From positions 1 to 5,313 of the forward strand of contig CADCWJ010000227.1 in the NCBI GenBank assembly GCA_902806365.1: a stretch of DNA of 5,313 bases, in the 5' to 3' direction. Each line of letters opens with the position of its first letter. Within the stretch, counting starts at the first letter, position 1. A program made the position numbers and the translations under genes. The notes under the pieces are model-generated. The model was not told the DNA's origin. It saw only the letters and a list, made by a program, of their open reading frames with translations, and did not search any database. This stretch comes from an uncultured Thermomicrobiales bacterium. GTDB lineage: Bacteria; Chloroflexota; Chloroflexia; Thermomicrobiales; UBA6265. Below are positions 1-5,313 of this stretch, in pieces.

Positions 1-279
1 GCCAAAGGCGATAAGGACACGATTGTCGTTCTGCCGGTCGATGGTCGGGTAGTCGGTCTCGAGCTCCGTGATGGTTTCCGTCCGCAGCTCCGCCCGCGTC
101 CTGGTCGAAAGATTGATCGGAGCGAGCAGGTCCAGCTCGCGGATGCGTTCCATCTCAAGGTTGATCTCATCGTAGCGCTCGTTGCGGTCGTCCGTCGTCT
201 GCGCGAGAGCCGCGCGCGGAGACGATCCGGCCAGGAGGGCTGCGATGAGCATCGATATGATTGCCGGTCTGGTGGACAT
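1..279 (-). CDS. Exported protein, N-terminal part; resembles putative zinc metallopeptidase N-terminus (partial)
   Basis: This reading frame begins at ATG 279-277 on the minus strand and runs open off the left edge, giving 93 residues. The start is supported by AGGAGA (complement of 288-293) 8 nt upstream. Residues 1-26 form a signal peptide: Arg4, a hydrophobic stretch at about 6-18 (AIISMLIAALLAG), then a polar region ending in ALA before Gln27, a good signal peptidase I site; no lipobox cysteine is seen. The mature part is charged and helical-looking, with a segment LRTETITELETDYPT followed by NRVLIAFG. From memory, that pattern (LR..L..EL..DYP, then a short 'vL.alG' stretch) resembles the N-terminal region of hypothetical exported proteins in Chloroflexota and Actinobacteria that carry a later HEYTHALQDQ-type zinc site. 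No catalytic motif lies inside the window, so the peptidase identity is inference; the signal peptide and start are seen directly. It is divergent from the S9 peptidase gene, 109 bp away. Confidence 0.75.
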   Translation of the reverse strand, partial: MSTRPAIISMLIAALLAGSSPRAALAQTTDDRNERYDEINLEMERIRELDLLAPINLSTRTRAELRTETITELETDYPTIDRQNDNRVLIAFG

Positions 280-358
280 GCGGTGGGTCTCCTGTGCAAA
301 CGTGAGACGAGCAGGTCGGTTTGTTTGCCAGGCGGTCGGGAGTGTGGTTGAGTGCCCA

Positions 359-374
359 GCTATCGAACGATAGC
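359..374. promoter_or_regulatory. Perfect 16-bp palindrome, candidate operator
   Basis: GCTATCG (359-365), AA, CGATAGC (368-374) is a perfect inverted repeat with 7-bp arms and a 2-bp centre. It ends one base before the Shine-Dalgarno of the S9 peptidase gene (376-381) and lies 80-95 bp upstream of the divergent start at 279. A dimeric repressor bound here would block transcription or early elongation of the downstream gene. As RNA it could also fold into a 6-bp stem with a GAAC loop beside the ribosome binding site. There is no T-run, so it is not a terminator. The symmetry is seen directly; the operator role is inferred. Confidence 0.4.
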
Positions 375-375
375 A

Positions 376-381
376 GAGAGG
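376..381 (+). promoter_or_regulatory. Ribosome binding site deciding the GTG start at 389
   Basis: GAGAGG sits 7 nt before GTG 389-391, a standard spacing. The nearby ATG at 384-386 is only 2 nt away and reads ATG-ACG-TGA, stopping at once, so it cannot start this gene. The next in-frame ATG (codon 15, at 431) has no purine-rich sequence before it. GTG is therefore the supported start. Confidence 0.7.
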
Positions 382-388
382 CAATGAC

Positions 389-2278
389 GTGACGATTTCG
401 GAACCGACACAGCCGCTCGATCTCGAACAGATGAAGGTTAAGGCAGCGACATTCTTCGACCGCCCGGGATTGTCGAGTCCGGTTTTCATCGGTCCCCACG
501 CGGTCGCGGTGCTGGACGATCGAACCGGCCGCCCTCAGATAAGCGTGGTGGACATTGTCGACAGGTCGATCCGGCCTATTACCGCCTACGACGAACGAGT
601 GCAGACACTGCTGGGAAGTGCGGCAGGCGCGATCGTGTTCGGGATGGATAGCGGAGGCGATGAGCGCCAGCAACTCTGGTATCTCTCCTCGGTCGACGCC
701 GCGCCGCAGCCAGTCGTTGGCCGGGCCGGTCGCATTCACGAGCCGGGGTACCTGAGCCGCGACGGTTCCGCCCTGCTGTTTCGCTCCAATGCCAGGGACG
801 AGGCGACATTCGATATCCTTGGCACCACCCTGCCGGCCGCCGAATCGGACGTCTGGCTCGAGAGTGCCGGTCAGGCGATGCCTGTCGATCTCAGCCCGGA
901 CCGCTCCCGAGCGCTCGTGATTCGGGATGTAACCAATCTCGATGCCGAGCTCTTGTTGATCGACCGTGTTGCCGGAAGGACCACGACCCTGACGCCGCGC
1001 GACGACGAGTGCTGGATCTTTGGTGCCGCCTTTCATCCGGATCAACTGTCGGTGTGGGTGTTGCACAACCATGGTCGCGAGTTCGTCCAGCTCAATCGGA
1101 TCGATCTGGCGTCCATGAACAGCTCGGCGGTCGTCGAGTCCGAATGGGATATCGAGTTGTTTCAGGTCTCGCCCGATGGAAAGCGATTGGCCTGGAGTGT
1201 CAACCGGGATGGATGGTCGGAGGTCTACATCCGGTCGATCGAGAGCCTGGCAGCGGACATGCGGCTCGACCTGCCGAGGGGCACGGTTGACCGGATGGAC
1301 TGGTCGCCCGACTCCGCGCTCCTCGCGTTCGGAATGTCGACCGCAACCCGGCCGTCAAGCATTTTCCTGGCCGGGCTGGACGGGAAGGTCGACACGATCG
1401 GACTTCCCGCGACGCTGGCGGAGCCGCCGGTCGTCGAACCGGAACTGGTGCACTTCCCGACGTTCGATGGCCGCGAGGTCCCGGCCTTTTTGTTCCGGCC
1501 GGAGGGTGATGGACCATTCCCGGTACTGGTCGAGGTTCACGGTGGGCCGGAAAGCCAGCGACGCCTCCAGTACTCGTCCGCGGTGCCGACCGACCAGCTG
1601 ATGCAGTCGCTCGGTATGGCGGTGCTTTCGCTCAACGTGCGCGGCAGTACGGGGTACGGGAAGTCGTACGCCCATCTCGACGACAAGGAGCTGCGCCTGG
1701 ACGCCGTGCGCGATGTGGCGGCGGCGGTCGAATGGCTCCGAACCCGCGATGATGTTCGGGCCGATCGAATCGGAGTGATGGGCCAGAGCTATGGCGGCTA
1801 CATGACGCTCGCGTCGATCTGCTTCTATCCCAACCTGTGGGCGGCTGCCGTTGATGTGGTCGGCATCGCCAACTTCGTCACCTTCATGGAGCGGACTGGA
1901 CCGTGGCGGCGTGCACACCGGGCGGAGGAGTATGGGTCGCTCGAAGAGGACCGGGAGCTGCTAGAGCGCATCTCGCCGATCAACCACGTCGATGCGATCA
2001 CGACACCACTCTTCGTGATCCACGGCCGAAATGACCCACGTGTACCACTTCACGAAGCGGAGCAGATCGTGGCCGCGCTGACGGAGAGGAACCGGGACGT
2101 GGAGCTCCGCGTCTTCGACAACGAGGGGCATGGCCTCTCGAAACGTGAAAACCGGGTGGTGGGTTACGCGGAAGCGACCCGGTTCCTGATGGCGCGGCTC
2201 GTGCTGGACACGATCCCAAGCGAACGGGCACGCCCACCCGTATGGCCAGGGCAGCCGGGGCCACGAGTCGTGCGCTGA
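389..2278 (+). CDS. S9 family serine peptidase (prolyl oligopeptidase / acylaminoacyl-peptidase type)
   Basis: A complete 629-residue cytoplasmic peptidase with no signal peptide or membrane segment. S9 enzymes cleave short peptides, either after proline or as acyl- or dipeptidyl-peptidases; substrate choice cannot be read here. Residues about 30-345 look like a degenerate beta-propeller with repeated blade motifs such as LSPDRSRALV (168-177), VSPDGKRLAW (260-269) and WSPDSALLAF (305-314); it would gate access to the active site. Residues about 355-605 are the alpha/beta-hydrolase domain. It has HGGP (384-387) for the oxyanion region, NVRGSTGYG (416-424), nucleophile Ser467 in GQSYGGY, Asp549 in HGRNDPRVP, and His581 in NEGHGLSKREN, so the triad is intact. 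The length fits bacterial S9 peptidases of 600-700 residues. The tail after about 610 is Pro/Arg-rich and probably disordered. The start is GTG, supported by GAGAGG 7 nt upstream. The next gene lies 124 bp downstream, so cotranscription is possible but not shown. Family and triad are certain; specificity is not. Confidence 0.95.
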   Translation: MTISEPTQPLDLEQMKVKAATFFDRPGLSSPVFIGPHAVAVLDDRTGRPQISVVDIVDRSIRPITAYDERVQTLLGSAAGAIVFGMDSGGDERQQLWYLSSVDAAPQPVVGRAGRIHEPGYLSRDGSALLFRSNARDEATFDILGTTLPAAESDVWLESAGQAMPVDLSPDRSRALVIRDVTNLDAELLLIDRVAGRTTTLTPRDDECWIFGAAFHPDQLSVWVLHNHGREFVQLNRIDLASMNSSAVVESEWDIELFQVSPDGKRLAWSVNRDGWSEVYIRSIESLAADMRLDLPRGTVDRMDWSPDSALLAFGMSTATRPSSIFLAGLDGKVDTIGLPATLAEPPVVEPELVHFPTFDGREVPAFLFRPEGDGPFPVLVEVHGGPESQRRLQYSSAVPTDQLMQSLGMAVLSLNVRGSTGYGKSYAHLDDKELRLDAVRDVAAAVEWLRTRDDVRADRIGVMGQSYGGYMTLASICFYPNLWAAAVDVVGIANFVTFMERTGPWRRAHRAEEYGSLEEDRELLERISPINHVDAITTPLFVIHGRNDPRVPLHEAEQIVAALTERNRDVELRVFDNEGHGLSKRENRVVGYAEATRFLMARLVLDTIPSERARPPVWPGQPGPRVVR

Positions 2279-2402
2279 AGTATGATCCAGGCGGCTGCCG
2301 CGCCAGGCCCTGGTTCATGCCCGAAGGCAGCGCCGGGACTCGACGCATCGCCCCTACCGTGCTGACTTCCGTCCTTCATCCCCGACCAGCAAGGAACGTG
2401 AC
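2279..2402 (+). other. Intergenic gap with weak -10-like box and GC-rich inverted repeats
   Basis: This 124-bp gap lies between two co-directional genes. TATGAT at 2281-2286 matches the sigma70 -10 consensus at 5 of 6 positions and stands out in GC-rich DNA, but no TTGACA-like box lies 16-18 bp upstream. It would give a leader of about 110 nt. Next come GCGG-CTG-CCGC (2291-2301) and CCAGG-C-CCTGG (2303-2313), short GC-rich inverted repeats without a following T-run. They could act as a weak transcriptional pause but do not form a standard intrinsic terminator. AAGGA at 2391-2395 is the Shine-Dalgarno of the AAA+ gene. Whether transcription restarts here is open. Confidence 0.35.
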
Positions 2403-3815
2403 ATGGCAACACCAGCTCAGCCAACGACCCTGCGCGAGCTCAAGCAGTCCGGTTACACGAGCAGACCCGTCCGGACCGAACTGCGGACGAACCTGATCGA
2501 GGCGTTGCGGGCCCAGCGCCCGGTTTTCGAGGCCATCAAAGGGTATGACGAAACGGTCGTACCGCAGGTCTACAATGCCATTCTCGCGGGTCACGACATC
2601 ATTTTTCTCGGAGAGCGCGGCCAGGCCAAGACGCGATTGGCTCGCGACCTGATTCAGTTGCTCGACGAATGGGCCCCGATCATCGCGCGGTCGGAAGTGA
2701 ATGATGACCCCCTGGCGCCGATCTCCTACTTCGGACGGCAGACGGTCGCCGAACTGGGGGACGACACGCCGATCGCGTGGGTGCATCGCTCCTCACGGTT
2801 CGCCGAGAAGCTGGCGACCCCCGACACGACGGTGGCAGACCTGATCGGGGAAGTCGATCCGATCAAGGTCGCGGAAGGGCGGTACCTGAGCAACGAGGAA
2901 GTCATCTCGTTTGGCTTGATTCCACGAACGAACCGTGGCGTATTCAATCTCAACGAATTGCCGGACCTCGCCGAACGGATCCAGGTCGGGTTGCTCAATA
3001 TCCTCGAAGAGCGTGACATCCAGATTCGCGGCTTCCAGATCCGTCTGCCGGTCGACATTGTCCTGATTGCGTCCGCCAACCCGGAGGACTATACCAACCG
3101 GGGCCGGATCATTACCCCGCTGAAGGACCGCTTCGGATCCCAGATTCGCACGCACTATCCCCGGGAGATCGAGCTCGAAGTCGAGATCATGGAGCAGGAG
3201 CGTGACCGCTACTGCGCGCCGGACGTCGAGGTCGTATTTCCGGGGTTCATGCAGGAAGTAATGGCGGAGATCTCGCACCATGCCCGGCGATCCCCGGACA
3301 TCTCCCAACGAAGCGGCGTGTCGGTGCGGATGACCGTGGCCAATGCCGAAGCCGCGATTGCGAATGCGCAGCGGCGCTCGATCCGCACAGGCGAATCGAA
3401 GGCGGTTCCGCGAATCTCCGACCTCCCGGCGATCTATCCGTCGACAATGGGCAAGATCGAGCTGGAGACGTTTGGCGAGGGCAGAGACGAGCAGGTCGTC
3501 GAGCGCATCATCGGCGAAGCGGTCCGGACGGTCTTCCTGCGGACCGTCGATCCGTCCAGGCTCGACATGTTGCTCCTTGCATTCGACAACGGCCTCACTG
3601 TTGAAACATCGGATCAGGCCGATTCCTTCTCGTATATCCATCAGATCAGCGCCGTCGACGATATGAAGGACGTGGTTGGTTCGCTGGTCGACGGAACGTC
3701 GCCGCCGGAATTGGCATCGGCCGTGGAATTCGTGCTCGAAGGGTTGCACCAGACGCGCAAGCTCAGCCGCCGAAGTGCCCGGGATGGCGGCGGCGCACGT
3801 TATTCGCACCGGTAG
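2403..3815 (+). CDS. MoxR / magnesium-chelatase-like AAA+ ATPase (Rv0958-like)
   Basis: A complete 470-residue cytoplasmic AAA+ ATPase, expected to form a ring that uses ATP to remodel a client through its VWA partner. Motifs: Walker A GERGQAKT (70-77, Lys76, Thr77); Walker B region GVFNLNELPDL (179-189) with Glu185; sensor 1 Asn226 in IASANPEDYTNRGR; probable arginine finger Arg243 in LKDRFG; probable sensor 2 Arg309 in SGVSVRM. Residues 131-160 (SRFAEKL..PDTTVADLIGEVDP) and the NERGVF-like helix before Walker B match the chelatase/MoxR branch, as does the LLNILEERDIQIRG segment (197-210). About 150 residues after sensor 2 form a helical C-terminal domain, and the last 20 are basic and probably disordered. 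The start has AAGGA 7 nt upstream. From memory it is close in layout to mycobacterial Rv0958, annotated as a possible magnesium chelatase. Real Mg-chelatase activity is unlikely, because no bacteriochlorophyll genes or BchH-type subunit are seen. The VWA gene follows 38 bp downstream. Confidence 0.9.
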   Translation: MATPAQPTTLRELKQSGYTSRPVRTELRTNLIEALRAQRPVFEAIKGYDETVVPQVYNAILAGHDIIFLGERGQAKTRLARDLIQLLDEWAPIIARSEVNDDPLAPISYFGRQTVAELGDDTPIAWVHRSSRFAEKLATPDTTVADLIGEVDPIKVAEGRYLSNEEVISFGLIPRTNRGVFNLNELPDLAERIQVGLLNILEERDIQIRGFQIRLPVDIVLIASANPEDYTNRGRIITPLKDRFGSQIRTHYPREIELEVEIMEQERDRYCAPDVEVVFPGFMQEVMAEISHHARRSPDISQRSGVSVRMTVANAEAAIANAQRRSIRTGESKAVPRISDLPAIYPSTMGKIELETFGEGRDEQVVERIIGEAVRTVFLRTVDPSRLDMLLLAFDNGLTVETSDQADSFSYIHQISAVDDMKDVVGSLVDGTSPPELASAVEFVLEGLHQTRKLSRRSARDGGGARYSHR

Positions 3816-3843
3816 GCAGACACCGTTCCAGACATTGGCACAT

Positions 3844-3848
3844 GGAGG
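3844..3848 (+). promoter_or_regulatory. Ribosome binding site deciding the ATG start at 3854
   Basis: GGAGG lies 5 nt before ATG 3854-3856. An in-frame ATG at 3842-3844 would add four residues (MEAR), but it overlaps this site and has no purine-rich sequence upstream. The later ATG is therefore preferred. Confidence 0.7.
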
Positions 3849-3853
3849 CACGC

Positions 3854-5313
3854 ATGCCCCAGCACTTCCCCGTCACCTACCGGTATACGCTCTGGGATGG
3901 GAGCGACGACGCGTCGCTCAATCCCGACGACGTTATGGACGCCTTGACCGAGGATCTGCTTCGGGACGGGAATCTCGATCTCGCGATGCGGCGGGCGTTT
4001 CGCTGGGGAATGCGAAATCCGGACGGAAGTCACGCGCCCGGTCTCCGTGATCTGCTCGATCGTTTAAAGAAGCAGCGGCAGGAATTGCTCGACCGGTTCA
4101 ACTTCGACTCGGTACTTGGAGACGTGCGCGAGCGCCTCGACGCCATCGTCGCGAAGGAACGTGCCACGCTCGAAGACCGCGCCGGCGCGCAGGCCGACCC
4201 CGAGAGTGCCCATCCAGAGGATGTCGAGCGCCTGAACGACCTTCTCCAGAAGCGTCGCGATGCGCTCGACGGTCTGCCAGACGATACGGCGTCACGGATC
4301 TCGGCGCTTCAGCAATACGGGTTCATCGATCGCCAGGCGGAGCAGGACTTCGAGGACTTGCTCGAAGAGCTCCGCAAGAACGTGGCGGATTCGCTCTTCA
4401 ACAATCTGATGGGTGCGGCCGGAGAGGGCCAGGGAAATGCGGAGCAGACCAGGGAGTTCCTGCGAGACCTGAACGAGGCGTTCCGGCAGGCGCAAGCCGG
4501 GCAGGATGTCGACATGGATCGCCTCAACAACAAGTGGGCGAACATGCTGGGGGGCCGCGCCGAGAACATGGAGGAGATCGCCCAACGCCTGCAGTCACGG
4601 ATGGCCGCGATGCAGGCGCTGGCGAGCATGCTGAGTCCCGAGCAGCGCGCCGAGCTCCAGTCGTTGATGGCGAAGGCGATCCGGGACGCTGGGATCGAAG
4701 ACGAGCTGGCACAGCTTCAATCGTTCCTGGGTCAGCCGCAGCCCTCCGGCCTTTCGCAGTCCGAGTTCCATGGGGATCAGGAGCTTCCCCTCAACGTCGC
4801 GATGGACGTTCTGGACCGAGCGGCAAAAATGGAGGCGGTCGAGTCGCAGCTCCAGCAGGTCACGCGCCTCGGGGACCTTCAGGGACTGGATCCTGAGATG
4901 CTCCAAAGCGTGTTGAGCGAGCAGGACCGCGACTGGCTGAACAAATGGACGCGACTCGAGCAGGACATGATCGACAGTGGACTGGCGTCGACCGGGATGG
5001 ATGGACTGGAGCTCACGCCGAGGGCGATTCGCAAGCTCGGCGAGCATGCGCTGACTGACATCTTCTCGTCGCTGCAGGACAAGGATATCGGAGAACACGA
5101 TGTCAGGCGGGCCGGTACCTCCGGGGAAATCGCTGATTCCAGCTCACCATGGAAATTTGGCGACTCCTTTGTGCTTGACCTCCCGCGGACGGTGATGAAC
5201 GGCATCATGCGTCGCGGACCAGGCACACCCGTCCAACTGGGCGCGGACGATTTCGAGGTGATCGACCGCGAGGCGAGAACGTCGACGGCTACGGTCCTGC
5301 TCATCGACATGTA
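3854..5313 (+). CDS. VWA-domain partner of the AAA+ ATPase (Rv0959-like), 3' end outside window
   Basis: An open frame of 486 codons continues past the right edge. Residues 1-475 are a long, acidic, mostly helical region with probable coiled-coil stretches (about 64-105, 123-140, 160-180, 236-285, 325-375). It contains conserved-looking blocks: LELTPRAIRKLGEHAL (385-400), WKFGDSFVLDLPRTVMNGIMR (split across 433-453), and TPVQLGADDFEVIDRE (458-473). At 478-486 TATVLLIDM is the first strand of a von Willebrand A domain, and Asp485 is the first residue of an expected DxSxS MIDAS; the serines would be just beyond the window. From memory this matches mycobacterial Rv0959 (about 670 residues), so roughly 190 residues of VWA domain are missing. 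The protein probably docks on the AAA+ ring and binds a client through its metal site, as NorD, CbbO and chelatase subunit D do. No signal peptide or membrane segment is seen. It forms a likely operon with the AAA+ gene. Confidence 0.88.
   Translation, partial: MPQHFPVTYRYTLWDGSDDASLNPDDVMDALTEDLLRDGNLDLAMRRAFRWGMRNPDGSHAPGLRDLLDRLKKQRQELLDRFNFDSVLGDVRERLDAIVAKERATLEDRAGAQADPESAHPEDVERLNDLLQKRRDALDGLPDDTASRISALQQYGFIDRQAEQDFEDLLEELRKNVADSLFNNLMGAAGEGQGNAEQTREFLRDLNEAFRQAQAGQDVDMDRLNNKWANMLGGRAENMEEIAQRLQSRMAAMQALASMLSPEQRAELQSLMAKAIRDAGIEDELAQLQSFLGQPQPSGLSQSEFHGDQELPLNVAMDVLDRAAKMEAVESQLQQVTRLGDLQGLDPEMLQSVLSEQDRDWLNKWTRLEQDMIDSGLASTGMDGLELTPRAIRKLGEHALTDIFSSLQDKDIGEHDVRRAGTSGEIADSSSPWKFGDSFVLDLPRTVMNGIMRRGPGTPVQLGADDFEVIDREARTSTATVLLIDM

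Larger units (their letters stand above)
280..388. promoter_or_regulatory. Divergent intergenic control region
   Basis: This 109-bp gap separates the minus-strand exported-protein gene from the plus-strand S9 peptidase gene, so it should hold promoters for both. I could not find a convincing -35/-10 pair for either. TTGCCA at 325-330 is a possible plus-strand -35, but nothing TATAAT-like follows at normal spacing. The region holds Shine-Dalgarno sequences at both ends, a perfect palindrome at 359-374, and a weaker inverted repeat GCAAAC (296-301) / GTTTGC (323-328) with 21 nt between arms. The regulatory role follows from position, not from recognised promoter boxes. Confidence 0.5.

Noticed and set aside
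167..1072. A 301-codon open frame on the minus strand across the divergent region and the S9 gene
   Set aside because: It is antisense to the S9 propeller, crosses the intergenic region, overlaps the true minus-strand exported-protein gene in another frame, and its product has low-complexity Arg-rich composition without a domain.
2303..2313. Intrinsic terminator at CCAGGCCCTGG
   Set aside because: The loop would be only 1-3 nt with a 4-5 bp stem, and no T-run follows on the plus strand.
2403..3815. Genuine magnesium chelatase subunit I
   Set aside because: The AAA+ fold is chelatase-like, but the Walker motifs differ, the protein is longer (470 versus about 340 residues), and no porphyrin or bacteriochlorophyll genes are visible.
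2793..3851. A 352-codon open frame on the minus strand opposite the AAA+ gene
   Set aside because: The plus strand carries an AAA+ protein with all its motifs in order. The antisense frame shows no recognisable domain, and long antisense frames are expected in GC-rich coding DNA.
2403..5313. A phage-defence or other accessory system built on the ATPase/VWA pair
   Set aside because: No nuclease, effector, toxin or mobile-element sequence is present, and the pair resembles a chromosomal mycobacterial gene pair; nothing in the window supports a defence role.

Overview
The window is high-GC bacterial DNA (by eye about 60% G+C). It has compact genes, a GTG start and Shine-Dalgarno sequences close to AGGAG. 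The gene families seen (an S9 peptidase with a GQSYGGY nucleophile elbow, a MoxR/Mg-chelatase-like AAA+ paired with a VWA protein, and a secreted protein resembling a metallopeptidase N-terminus) suit a Chloroflexota (Thermomicrobia-like) or actinobacterial genome. Chloroflexota is my preferred guess, made from resemblance alone and not from any phylogenetic marker.

Layout: (1) Positions 1-279, minus strand, hold the first 93 codons of an exported protein with a clear signal peptide. Its body resembles the N-terminal region of putative zinc metallopeptidases, but the catalytic part lies outside the window. (2) Positions 280-388 form a divergent control region containing a perfect 16-bp palindrome (359-374) next to the Shine-Dalgarno of the next gene. 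(3) Positions 389-2278, plus strand, encode a complete cytoplasmic S9-family (prolyl oligopeptidase-type) serine peptidase with an intact Ser-Asp-His triad. (4) Positions 2279-2402 are a 124-bp gap with a weak -10-like TATGAT and GC-rich inverted repeats, but no clear terminator. (5) Positions 2403-3815, plus strand, encode a complete AAA+ ATPase of the MoxR / magnesium-chelatase-like group. (6) Positions 3854-5313, plus strand, encode the first 486 residues of its partner, a VWA-domain protein cut by the window edge exactly at the first MIDAS aspartate.

How the genes work together: the AAA+ and VWA genes are 38 bp apart on one strand and almost certainly act as a pair. The arrangement resembles the mycobacterial Rv0958-Rv0959 pair and, more broadly, NorQ/NorD, CbbQ/CbbO and chelatase BchI/BchD, where an ATPase ring and a MIDAS-bearing adaptor remodel or load a client protein. 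The client is not evident here. The S9 peptidase and the divergent exported protein may share regulation through the 109-bp region, but no functional link to the ATPase pair is shown. I see no RNA genes, mobile elements, CRISPR arrays or signs of recent transfer. The least described item is the AAA+/VWA pair, with its modified Walker A and Walker B motifs. I regard it as a conserved but poorly characterised family, not a new system.
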